A DNA stretch of 6,478 bases from Treponema sp. (GTDB taxonomy: Bacteria; Spirochaetota; Spirochaetia; Treponematales; Breznakiellaceae). Made by a program: the position numbers and the translations under genes. The DNA is taken from positions 1-6,478 of the forward strand of contig JAITLF010000003.1 of the NCBI GenBank assembly GCA_031278025.1. The letters are read 5' to 3'. The notes under the pieces were generated by a model. That model did no database searches. It had not been told where the DNA came from and saw only the letters and a program-made list of their open reading frames with translations. Below are positions 1 to 5,851 of the stretch, piece by piece. Each line of letters starts with the position of its first letter. Within the stretch, counting starts at the first letter, position 1.

Positions 1-322
1 GGAAGGCAGCTTGCATCCGTCTATGGCGAACAGTTCTCCGCCGATTAATCCCAGAGCGTAACATTTCAGCAATACCTGCGCAAAAAGGCCCTTCACCGCC
101 TCTGCCTGGCTGCCGATGAAATGCGCGATGGTGTCGTGGTCCGGCTCGGCGTCCCGGGCAAGGGCTTTTACTACAATATTGGTTTTGCGGGCGTATTCTA
201 TGGGCCGGCTGGTCGTTATGGAAGGCGGCGTCGAAGGCGCTCAGGTCCAGTTGGTCGATAAAGTATTTATAACGGGCCGTAATAGGGAAGCGTATACCAC
301 ACTGTTAGTGGTTTGTATGTTT
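1..322 (-). pseudogene. Broken IS1182-like (DDE) transposase, N-terminal fragment
   Basis: Read on the minus strand, two frames carry consecutive pieces of an IS1182-type transposase N-terminus. Roughly 299 down to 214 reads RYKYFIDQLDLSAFDAAFHN, matching the family's 'ID.LDLS.FDA.FHND' block. About 219 down to 1 reads ITTSRPIEYARKTN, then the 'ARDAEPDHDTIAHFI' block, and ends GGELFAIDGCKLPS, which precedes the catalytic core. Between the two pieces, near 211-222, the frame changes and the roughly 20-25 residues that normally link HND to the 'SR.IE.AC' helix are missing, so this is an internal deletion with frameshift. Further upstream (322-293) KTYKPLTVWY may be the very N-terminus in yet another frame. 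No start codon was found. The rest of the gene lies beyond the left edge. It is not functional as it stands. The family call is good; the exact IS name cannot be given. Confidence 0.72.
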
Positions 323-430
323 TCCCGACAGTCGCAACCAGGCCTGTTTACGCGGGGACTGAAAAGCGGGTCTGACGCCGCGTAATATAAAGCTGTTCCA
401 AAAGCCCGGAGTTCGGCGGTCCGATTGTAT

Positions 431-459
431 ACGGGAGAACATCAGGATTATACTCCCGT
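431..459 (+). repeat. Leader inverted repeat ahead of the HPr-like/PPDK-like operon
   Basis: ACGGGAG (431-437) and CTCCCGT (453-459) form a perfect 7-bp inverted repeat around a 15-nt loop, between the transposase remnant and the first operon gene. No T-run follows, so it is not a good intrinsic terminator. It could be a leader hairpin, part of an operator, or a leftover of the mobile element's end. The left arm contains GGGAG, a Shine-Dalgarno-like string that would be hidden in the stem. I see no well-placed start for that string in the frame of the 487 gene. Confidence 0.35.
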
Positions 460-486
460 CATGAAAGTAATGAAGCGTACAACAAC

Positions 487-1476
487 GTGCGGGGCTTTGC
501 GGCGTTTCGATGCGGGGACGGCCGCGGGATCACGGAAGTGCAGCCGGTGAACCTGGAAATCCTTTCGACCCGCGCAGGTTTCAATGCCGCGGTGCGGCAT
601 ATAAAGAAAACCCTGGGGATCCTCGACGCGCTGGAGGAACACGCCAACCTGGGGGATATTCTTTTTGAAGCTCTTCCTTTTGGATCGGAAGACGGGGAGC
701 CTGCCGGCGGACAGGCGGGACTGCTGCTTCGCATGATTTTGATTGATAAACTGAAATACGCCGCTTTTTCTTCTAATCCCGCTTCCGTTGTCCCGGAACC
801 TGCCGCGCTGGCGGCGGAATTCGAAAAATGGAAGGCCGTTGACCTGGTTGCCGCGTACCATCATCCTGACCGGGGGCTGCTGGCCGCCAATCCCAAGATT
901 CCGGCGGAACTTGCCAATTTTGGGGATTTAAGAAAACGGGAACTCCTGGTGATCTACGCGGGCAGGGCCGGCGCTCCGGCGGACGGGCTCTGCCAAAAAG
1001 CCGCCGAAATCGCCGCCGCCCTTTTCTCCGGCGGCAAACCCGCGATACCGGGGGAATTGTATGCCGCCGCGTGTACGGTTAAGACGCCAGGAAAACATGA
1101 GGCGTCCAACCCGGCTCCCCCTTCCAGCGCTGCTTCTCAACGTCCTGCGCGGATGACGCCGCTTTATTCCGTAGTGGTACAAAACGAACTCTTTCATAAC
1201 GGCAACGTGGAAGCCTGGAAGCGGATCATCGCCGCGTATACCGCCCGGTATCCTGAATTGCGGGTTTATATTTATTACGAGGGGGAACGTATCCTCGACA
1301 TCAACGCGCTTTTCAAATGGGGCAAGGTAAAACACGGGAGTTCCATACAGTTTGCGGTCCGGGGCCGGGATATCAGGGATGCGGCTAAACTGCGGCGGTA
1401 TTTGCTCCAGGGCGCGGGCTGTCAGTTTGAAGCCTTTCTCCAGGGGCCGCCCGGTGCGGTTATGAACCTGTTTTGA
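487..1476 (+). CDS. Two-part protein with a C-terminal HPr-like domain; partner of the downstream PPDK-like protein
   Basis: The product has 329 aa from a GTG start. Residues 1-195 are not recognised; they look soluble and helical, with no signal peptide or membrane segment. Residues about 196-220 are a Pro/Ala/Ser-rich linker. Residues about 221-329 have the layout of HPr: a strand (YSVVVQN), a His near the position of HPr's active-site His (ELFHNGN, His237), a helix (VEAWKRIIAAY), a strand (LRVYIYYEGE), the 'ALFKWGKVKHG' segment that parallels HPr 'SLFKLQTLGLTQG', then a strand, 'RGRD' and a last helix. The Arg and Pro that follow His in HPr (HxRP) are not kept, so function is uncertain. 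The stop is only 14 nt before the ATG of the PPDK-like gene, implying co-transcription and a shared role. The start is unsure: the frame is open from 391, no ATG with a ribosome site is seen, and GTG 538 is an alternative. The 5' end may have been trimmed by the neighbouring element. Confidence 0.8.
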   Translation: MRGFAAFRCGDGRGITEVQPVNLEILSTRAGFNAAVRHIKKTLGILDALEEHANLGDILFEALPFGSEDGEPAGGQAGLLLRMILIDKLKYAAFSSNPASVVPEPAALAAEFEKWKAVDLVAAYHHPDRGLLAANPKIPAELANFGDLRKRELLVIYAGRAGAPADGLCQKAAEIAAALFSGGKPAIPGELYAAACTVKTPGKHEASNPAPPSSAASQRPARMTPLYSVVVQNELFHNGNVEAWKRIIAAYTARYPELRVYIYYEGERILDINALFKWGKVKHGSSIQFAVRGRDIRDAAKLRRYLLQGAGCQFEAFLQGPPGAVMNLF

Positions 1477-1490
1477 GCGGGGATTGGCCC

Positions 1491-4115
1491 ATGCATACCG
1501 GAATTCATTTTTTTAGCCCCCATGAGGTACGCCCCAAAAACGCCGTTCCCGAAACACTCGGCGTCTGGGGACGGCAGGCCAGGGAATTCGCGGAATTGGG
1601 CCTTCCCATACCGCCGGGAATCATTCTGGACTCCGCCCTTGCGCCGCGGGTAACGCGGGAAACCGTCGGGAAGGACCTTGCCGCCTTTTTGGATGCCTGC
1701 GCCGGCATCATAGGGAAGAAGCCGGGGGACCGGGAAAAGCCGCTGCTCCTTAAAATCGTGGTTTCCCCGAATCTCGTGATTTCAGACTATCCGGTCCTTC
1801 ACAACGTGGGCCTGGTAAAACCGGCCCTTGGGGGCTTCGCCGCGCCGGCGGTGCTGCGTACTGTCCGGGATATGCTGATTGTCCGGGAGCGTATCAGACA
1901 ACGGGAAGGGAAGGAACGGGAACGGGAGCAAATCGCCGCCGCCCTCAAGAATTTGGGAGCCGTGCTTCGGGAGGGCGGGGCAAGCCCGCGGCTTTCCCCT
2001 TCTGAACATATGGATATGGTTGCCGGATATTTTCCTGAAGGCTATTTCGAGAACGCCGAAACGCAGATTTTCTCTGCCCTGGAAGATGTTTCCACGCTTA
2101 TCGCCCTGGAAGATGCCGGCGGCGGGGATACGGCTCTGATGGTTCAGGCCCTGGCGTATGGGCATTCCGGAGATTCCTGTTCCGGCGAGTATTTCAGCCG
2201 GAACATCCTTACCGGGGAGAAAAGGCTCCAGGGATTTTTTTGGCAAGGATTCGGTGAAAACGAAACAGACGCCCCAGGGGAAAGCCTGGACCGGCTTGCG
2301 GCGGATCACCGTGCCGCGCTGGAAACGATAGCCCGGACGCTGGAGGATACCCTCAAGGAGATCTGCCGGATAGGGTTTGTGGTGGAAGAAGGCAGGGTCT
2401 GGCTGGTCGAACAGCGCCCGGCGGACCGGAAATCGGTTCAGGCTGATATTGCCTTGCTTTTGGATCTGGTCAACCGGGGGATTCTGGATACGGCCAGGGC
2501 CATACAGTCAATCGATCCCCTCAGGCTCAACGAGATCCTCCATCCGGTCCTTGACCCCGCAAGCGCGGCGGACTTTACGAGATGGACCGGCGGAATTGCC
2601 GGCGCTCCCGGAGCCGCTGTGGGAAAGGCGTATTTCAGTGCCGGCGCCCTTCTTGCGGCCCGGAAACAGGCCCCGCGGGGAGGGGAGGACCCCCGGTTTA
2701 TCCTGGTTCTGCCCGCTTCCTTCGCGGAGGACGTAGCGGCCATAGAAGTCTCCGCCGGCGTTCTAACCGCGGAAGGGGGGTACTCCGCCCACGCATCGGT
2801 TGTCGCCCGGCAATACGGCAAGACATCCCTGATAGCCCCCGGCATGAAAATCCAGGGGAAGCAGGCGGCCCTGGGAGGCATCTCCTTTTCTCAAGGGGAT
2901 TACATTACCCTGGACGTTCCCCCGTACGGCCCGGCATCGGTGTATTTAGGCGCCGGAAAGCTGATCCAGCCGGACCCGGGGGAATCGGGGCTGCCGGACG
3001 TCATCGCCCTGGCGCGGGGCTTTATCAGGGACTTCCATGTCCGCGCCAACGCCGAAACCCCCCAGGACGCAGCCCTGGCCCTGGCCCTTGGAGCCGAAGG
3101 CATAGGCCTCTGCCGGACGGAGCATCTGTTCTTTGGGGCGGAGCGAATCAACCTGTTCCGGGAGATGCTCTTCGCCGATTCCCCGGAAGCCATGCGGGAA
3201 GCCCTGAACGCCCTCAAGGTCATGCAGATCCAGGACTTCTTGAGCCTCTTCACGGTTATGGCCGGACGGGCGGTAACCATACGGCTCTTGGACGCGCCGC
3301 TTCACGAATTCCTCCCCCATACCGAAGGGGAGGCGGAGGATTTCGCGGCGCATCTTGAGCGGACCAGGAAGCGGAAGGTTTCCACGGCCGAGGTCCTGGC
3401 CCGGTTTGAGGAGATGCGGGAATGTAACCCCATGCTGGGGCGCAGGGGCTGCCGTATCGCGGTTTCTTACCCGGAGATCTACGCCATGCAGGTTCAGGCT
3501 GTCTTCGAAGCCGCCTACAAACTGAGGGAGGAAGGCGCGGCGGTTTGCCTTGAAATCATGGTCCCCCTGGTTATGAGCGCGCCGGAATTCAAGCTCATCG
3601 CCTATGGGAAAACGATAGAAGGGGCCGGTTACGCCGGCATCGCGGATGTGGAGGAGGCCCTTAGAGCCGGGAAGAAGGCCGCGCCCATGCCGTACCGCAT
3701 CGGCGCCATGATAGAGCTTCCCGCCGCCGCGCTGGGGGCCGCCGGGATCGCCAAATACAGCCGGTTTTTCAGTTTCGGCACTAACGACCTGACCCAGACC
3801 GCGCTGGGGATTTCTCGCGATGATTTTGCCGCCGTTATGCCCGGCTACACCCGCTTTGACCTTATTGAGGGCGACCCTTTCAGCGTCCTGGCCAGCCCCG
3901 TCAGGGAACTCATCGTCCTTGCGGTGGAACGCGGACGGCTTACCCGGCCCGACCTAGTCTGCGGTCTCTGCGGCGAACAGGGGGCCCATCCCGCCGCCGT
4001 GCGTTTCTGCATGGACGCGGGACTCAACTATGTGTCCTGTTCCCCCTATTCGGCGCCTATAGCGCTCCTGGCGGCGGCCCAGGCGGCGCTGGAGCGGGCC
4101 GGGGCGGGGGCGTAA
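1491..4115 (+). CDS. PPDK-family protein with degenerate ATP-grasp half; predicted Enzyme I-like PEP phosphotransferase
   Basis: About 874 aa, the usual PPDK length. PPDK normally makes PEP from pyruvate, ATP and Pi, or runs in reverse, through a phosphohistidine. The phosphohistidine domain (about 367-490) has GGYSAHASVVAR with His434; PPDK has GGMTSH, so the regulatory Thr is Ser. The C-terminal PEP/pyruvate barrel (about 510-874) keeps CRTEH (Arg542), VTIRLLD (Arg598), MIELP (Glu742), FGTNDLTQ (Asn765) and GLCGEQG (Cys827). The N-terminal ATP-grasp half is recognisable by GLPIPPG, by SGDSCSGEYFSRN..TGEK (PPDK GDDSGTG..FTRN..TGEK) and by VEEGRVW. However, GGKGAN has become GVWGRQ (Lys to Trp26), SVRSGA has become KIVVSPN (Arg lost, near 88-94), the metal-binding D-x-E before the EEG strand is R-I-G (293-295), and QTR is EQR. 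ATP/Pi chemistry is therefore unlikely, while PEP chemistry looks intact. Start: ATG 1491, preceded by GCGGGG; TTG 1473, overlapping the upstream stop, would add six residues. Confidence 0.93.
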   Translation: MHTGIHFFSPHEVRPKNAVPETLGVWGRQAREFAELGLPIPPGIILDSALAPRVTRETVGKDLAAFLDACAGIIGKKPGDREKPLLLKIVVSPNLVISDYPVLHNVGLVKPALGGFAAPAVLRTVRDMLIVRERIRQREGKEREREQIAAALKNLGAVLREGGASPRLSPSEHMDMVAGYFPEGYFENAETQIFSALEDVSTLIALEDAGGGDTALMVQALAYGHSGDSCSGEYFSRNILTGEKRLQGFFWQGFGENETDAPGESLDRLAADHRAALETIARTLEDTLKEICRIGFVVEEGRVWLVEQRPADRKSVQADIALLLDLVNRGILDTARAIQSIDPLRLNEILHPVLDPASAADFTRWTGGIAGAPGAAVGKAYFSAGALLAARKQAPRGGEDPRFILVLPASFAEDVAAIEVSAGVLTAEGGYSAHASVVARQYGKTSLIAPGMKIQGKQAALGGISFSQGDYITLDVPPYGPASVYLGAGKLIQPDPGESGLPDVIALARGFIRDFHVRANAETPQDAALALALGAEGIGLCRTEHLFFGAERINLFREMLFADSPEAMREALNALKVMQIQDFLSLFTVMAGRAVTIRLLDAPLHEFLPHTEGEAEDFAAHLERTRKRKVSTAEVLARFEEMRECNPMLGRRGCRIAVSYPEIYAMQVQAVFEAAYKLREEGAAVCLEIMVPLVMSAPEFKLIAYGKTIEGAGYAGIADVEEALRAGKKAAPMPYRIGAMIELPAAALGAAGIAKYSRFFSFGTNDLTQTALGISRDDFAAVMPGYTRFDLIEGDPFSVLASPVRELIVLAVERGRLTRPDLVCGLCGEQGAHPAAVRFCMDAGLNYVSCSPYSAPIALLAAAQAALERAGAGA

Positions 4116-4398
4116 GGGGCGCGGTAACTATAAGCCATTATTGCACTGGCTGATCTTTGCGCATCTTCGAAAACACGTTGCCCTCACCGAAATCATTACC
4201 GGGAAATCCAAACGCCGGGCATCAACGGCGGATATTTTTTCACGTTTTTTATAATCCACGGTACGGATATTTTCACAATTAACGGTACCCTATCCTCTGT
4301 TTTGGCGCGCTTCTTTACAAAAGCAGCAGCCGAAAATTCATGGCCGCTCCCTGAATTCTCTATTCAAGGCCGCCTGGGAGTTTGCCATTAACCGAGTC
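4116..4398. other. Intergenic region without a convincing gene
   Basis: About 280 nt with stops in all frames that I followed. AGCCA..TGGCT (4133-4155 area) can form a weak 5-bp hairpin shortly after the PPDK-like stop but has no T-run, so it is a poor terminator. CGGATATTTTTTCAC (4229-4243) and CGGATATTTTCAC (4264-4276) are a near-direct repeat. A minus-strand frame is open from roughly 4371 to 4198 without a start codon or recognisable motif. The region may be decayed coding or mobile-element DNA, but nothing in it identifies a family. Confidence 0.4.
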
Positions 4399-4428
4399 TT
4401 GTGGTTTCATCGCGCCTTATGGTAAAAT
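4399..4428 (+). promoter_or_regulatory. Possible sigma-70-type promoter upstream of the repeat array
   Basis: TTGTGG (4399-4404) and TAAAAT (4423-4428) are separated by 18 nt, a tolerable -35/-10 pair in the correct direction. A transcript from here would begin around 4435. It would place the whole 21-bp array in the 5' untranslated region of the gene at 4770 and would leave out the upstream in-frame ATG at 4419. The match is moderate and rests on consensus alone. Confidence 0.35.
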
Positions 4429-4469
4429 ATTTTTCATGCGGGCGGCTGGACGTTAGTCCGGCGATCTAT

Positions 4470-4742
4470 GACTGTAGTCTGAAGGTTCCAGACTATAGTC
4501 TGAAGGTTCCAGACTATAGTCTGAAGGTTCCAGACTATAGTCTGAAGGTTCCAGACTTGAGTCTGAAGGTTCCAGACTACAGTCTGAAGGTTCCAGACTA
4601 TAGTCTGAAGGTTCCAGACTATAGTCTGAAGGTTCCAGACTACAGTCTGAAGGTTCCAGACTACAGTCTGAAGGTTCCAGACTACAGTCTGAAGATTCCA
4701 GACTATAGTCTGGAAAGGCCTGATTTTAGTCTAAGCCCGCTG
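4470..4742 (+). repeat. Tandem array of thirteen 21-bp units with an internal dyad
   Basis: Thirteen head-to-tail 21-nt units start at 4470 and recur every 21 nt to 4742. The typical unit is GACTATAGTC followed by TGAAGGTTCCA. Units 1-11 are nearly identical; units 12 and 13 decay (TCTGGAAAGGCCT, then ATTTTAGTCTAAG). A still more degenerate unit (GACGTTAGT...) may precede at 4449-4469. Across unit borders AGACT..AGTCT forms a short palindrome whose two central bases vary: GT, AT, AT, AT, TG, AC, AT, AT, AC, AC, AC, AT, TT. The rest of the unit, TCTGAAGGTTCCAGA, is also nearly palindromic. The array stays open in the frame of the downstream gene and would spell SLKVPDY heptapeptides. It ends 27 nt before that gene's ATG. 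It may be a regulatory multi-site leader, a minisatellite or, less likely, coding. Confidence 0.95.
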
Positions 4743-4757
4743 GATTGCCGTCAAAAC

Positions 4758-4763
4758 AAGGAG
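4758..4763 (+). promoter_or_regulatory. Ribosome binding site fixing the start of the DWIP-family gene
   Basis: AAGGAG lies 6 nt before ATG 4770 and is the best Shine-Dalgarno match in the window. It supports starting translation after the repeat array instead of at GTG 4401 or ATG 4419, which would read through the repeats in the same frame. Confidence 0.8.
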
Positions 4764-4769
4764 AAAAAT

Positions 4770-5438
4770 ATGGCCCATAGCGATTGGATACCTACGAGAG
4801 AGCAGGATTTAGTTGATTTATGCGAAAAATGGACGGTAATTTTGGCGGATCCCGCAAAAATTACCGCTTATAGCTGGAATCAAGCTGAATGTACCGAGGT
4901 TGCGGGGAGGATTTCCGCTTTCTTAACCGCCCGGACGGCGTATGAAACGGACAATTCTACTGGAAGGCGGCTTGCCAAGGACGAAGCGAAGGGTGAAGCT
5001 GTCGATGCTATGCGCGAATTCGCCAATCCCTCTATTCGTTTCAATAGAAGAATGCCGGACGCGGACAAATTAGTTATGGGCATCCGTCCGGCGGATACTA
5101 CGCCCACGGCCCACCCAGTGCCCGCGTCCCAGCCAGAGACGGTGGTGGAGAACACGGGCAATCATTATGAACACAAAATACGGGCCTTGAACCGGGGCCG
5201 AAATGATGCTTCCAAACCGGCGGATGCTTACGGAGTGCGGTATGCCTGGCAGGTGGGGGGAGGAAAGCCGGCTTCCGGCGCGGACTTGCCCAAGACGAAA
5301 TTCAGCCGGAAAACAGCCCATGTTATAACCCACACGGAAGCGGACAAGGCAAAGACGGCGTATTACGCCGCATGTTACGAAAACAGCAAGGGCGATACGG
5401 GGCCGTGGTCTCCGGTGGAAGAAGCGGTTATTGGTTAA
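4770..5438 (+). CDS. DWIP-family conserved hypothetical protein (222 aa)
   Basis: The function is unknown. The product starts MAHSDWIPTREQDLVDLCEKW, which I associate with an unnamed family of about 200-240 residues that begins M..xDWIP. It has no signal peptide or membrane segment. Residues about 5-105 are helical (a long alanine- and charge-rich stretch). A Pro/Thr-rich hinge follows (PADTTPTAHPVPASQPE, about 109-125). The C-terminal part (about 127-222) is predicted beta-rich, with YGVRYAWQVGG, FSRKT, TAYYAACYENSKGDTGPWS and a final VEEAVIG; the 'W..G..GPWS' ending resembles fibronectin type III-like modules. The start is set by AAGGAG 6 nt upstream. It appears to be a single-gene transcription unit with a strong terminator after it and the 21-bp array before it. 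The GC content is visibly lower than in the operon to its left, which fits acquired DNA. Family membership is from recall, without a search. Confidence 0.85.
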   Translation: MAHSDWIPTREQDLVDLCEKWTVILADPAKITAYSWNQAECTEVAGRISAFLTARTAYETDNSTGRRLAKDEAKGEAVDAMREFANPSIRFNRRMPDADKLVMGIRPADTTPTAHPVPASQPETVVENTGNHYEHKIRALNRGRNDASKPADAYGVRYAWQVGGGKPASGADLPKTKFSRKTAHVITHTEADKAKTAYYAACYENSKGDTGPWSPVEEAVIG

Positions 5439-5452
5439 GTCTTTTGCATAGG

Positions 5453-5492
5453 GCGGGGCCAGTCGCGGTGCGGCAGGCCCCGCAATTTTTTT
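5453..5492 (+). terminator. Rho-independent terminator of the DWIP-family gene
   Basis: GCGGGGCC (5453-5460) pairs perfectly with GGCCCCGC (5476-5483) across a 15-nt loop and is followed by AATTTTTTT (5484-5492). It lies 14 nt after the stop codon at 5436-5438. Stem strength, T-run and position all fit a classical intrinsic terminator. Confidence 0.9.
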
Positions 5493-5661
5493 GTACAAAA
5501 AATAGAGTTAAAAAATTATTATGAAAATAAGATCTTTTGAAATAGAAATAATACTATAAAATAAGGCCCCGCGTTGCCTGACGCTTAAACCCCGCATTTT
5601 TACGGAGGCAAACGGTTAGGTTTGTCCATTCCCCGCTGTAATGGCAAAAACACCCTATCGG
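5493..5661. other. AT-rich spacer after the terminator
   Basis: About 5493-5562 is strongly AT-rich compared with its surroundings. It contains TTGAAA (5537-5542) and TATAAAAT (5555-5562), but their spacing (12-14 nt) is too short for a good promoter. A further GGCCCCGC (5564-5571) repeats the terminator stem arm. GGAGG (5604-5608) is a good Shine-Dalgarno string, but only weak starts follow (TTG 5622, 13 nt away). No gene can be supported here. Confidence 0.4.
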
Positions 5662-5724
5662 CTTTAGGCTTCACCCCGGAATCTTTAGGCTTCACCCCAT
5701 CGTCTTTCGGCTTCACCCCGCTAT
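5662..5724 (+). repeat. Second tandem array with 21-bp period (three units)
   Basis: CTTTAGGCTTCACCCC (5662-5677 and 5683-5698) and CTTTCGGCTTCACCCC (5704-5719) recur exactly every 21 nt. Each 16-nt core is followed by a variable 5-nt spacer (GGAAT, ATCGT, GCTAT). Partial matches flank it: CACCCTATCG before and CTATCTGGAG after. The core is not the same sequence as the 4470-4742 array, yet the period is the same and it too sits shortly before a DWIP-like start (5790). The array is open on the plus strand (SLGFTPE-type heptads) and on the minus strand (GVKPKDS-type heptads), but neither frame has a credible start. Confidence 0.85.
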
Positions 5725-5789
5725 CTGGAGACAATACGGCATTTTGGGGTAAAAACACGCTGGTTGAAATACATAAGGCGGCATAACGT

Positions 5790-5846
5790 ATGTGTCAAAG
5801 AACAGACTGGCTCCCGGCAGGCCGGGAAGGACAACTGGAAATGGCG
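5790..5846 (+). pseudogene. Remnant N-terminus of a second DWIP-type gene, interrupted by IS630
   Basis: The first 19 codons from ATG 5790 read MCQRTDWLPAGREGQLEMA. This parallels the start of the intact family member at 4770 (MAHSDWIPTREQDLVDLCEKW): a DW-[IL]-P motif at the same distance from Met, then a basic/acidic segment and a helix start. After this point the similarity stops and transposase-like sequence begins, so the gene appears cut by the IS630 element. AAGG lies upstream (about 5775) at a long distance from the ATG. The stretch is short, so chance similarity cannot be excluded. The matching position downstream of a 21-bp array strengthens the call. Confidence 0.45.
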
Positions 5847-5851
5847 CGGCA

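Noticed and set aside
116..385. Plus-strand 89-codon frame near the left edge
   Set aside because: The opposite strand carries recognisable IS1182-type transposase blocks, so this frame is an antisense artefact.
461..550. Short plus-strand frame starting ATG 461 (29 codons)
   Set aside because: It lies in another frame over the 5' end of the HPr-like gene, has no recognisable content and no clear ribosome site.
1473..1490. TTG start for the PPDK-like gene with a 4-nt overlap with the upstream stop
   Set aside because: No Shine-Dalgarno string precedes it, while ATG 1491 has GCGGGG at a usable distance and gives the typical PPDK length. Translational coupling through the overlap remains possible.
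928..3353. Several long minus-strand open frames opposite the operon
   Set aside because: They mirror high-GC coding sequence of the plus strand, show no domain motifs, and the plus-strand products are clearly real.
1491..4115. Ordinary ATP-dependent PPDK of central metabolism
   Set aside because: Four separate ATP/metal-site motifs are altered together, although the PEP half is intact. Kept only as the family name, with the function proposed differently.
4133..4155. Terminator after the PPDK-like gene
   Set aside because: The 5-bp AGCCA/TGGCT hairpin is weak and lacks a T-run.
4470..4742. CRISPR array
   Set aside because: The units are contiguous 21-bp tandem copies with no unique spacers of 25-40 nt and no cas genes nearby.
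5537..5562. Promoter in the AT-rich spacer
   Set aside because: TTGAAA and TATAAAAT are only 12-14 nt apart, too close for a good sigma-70 promoter.
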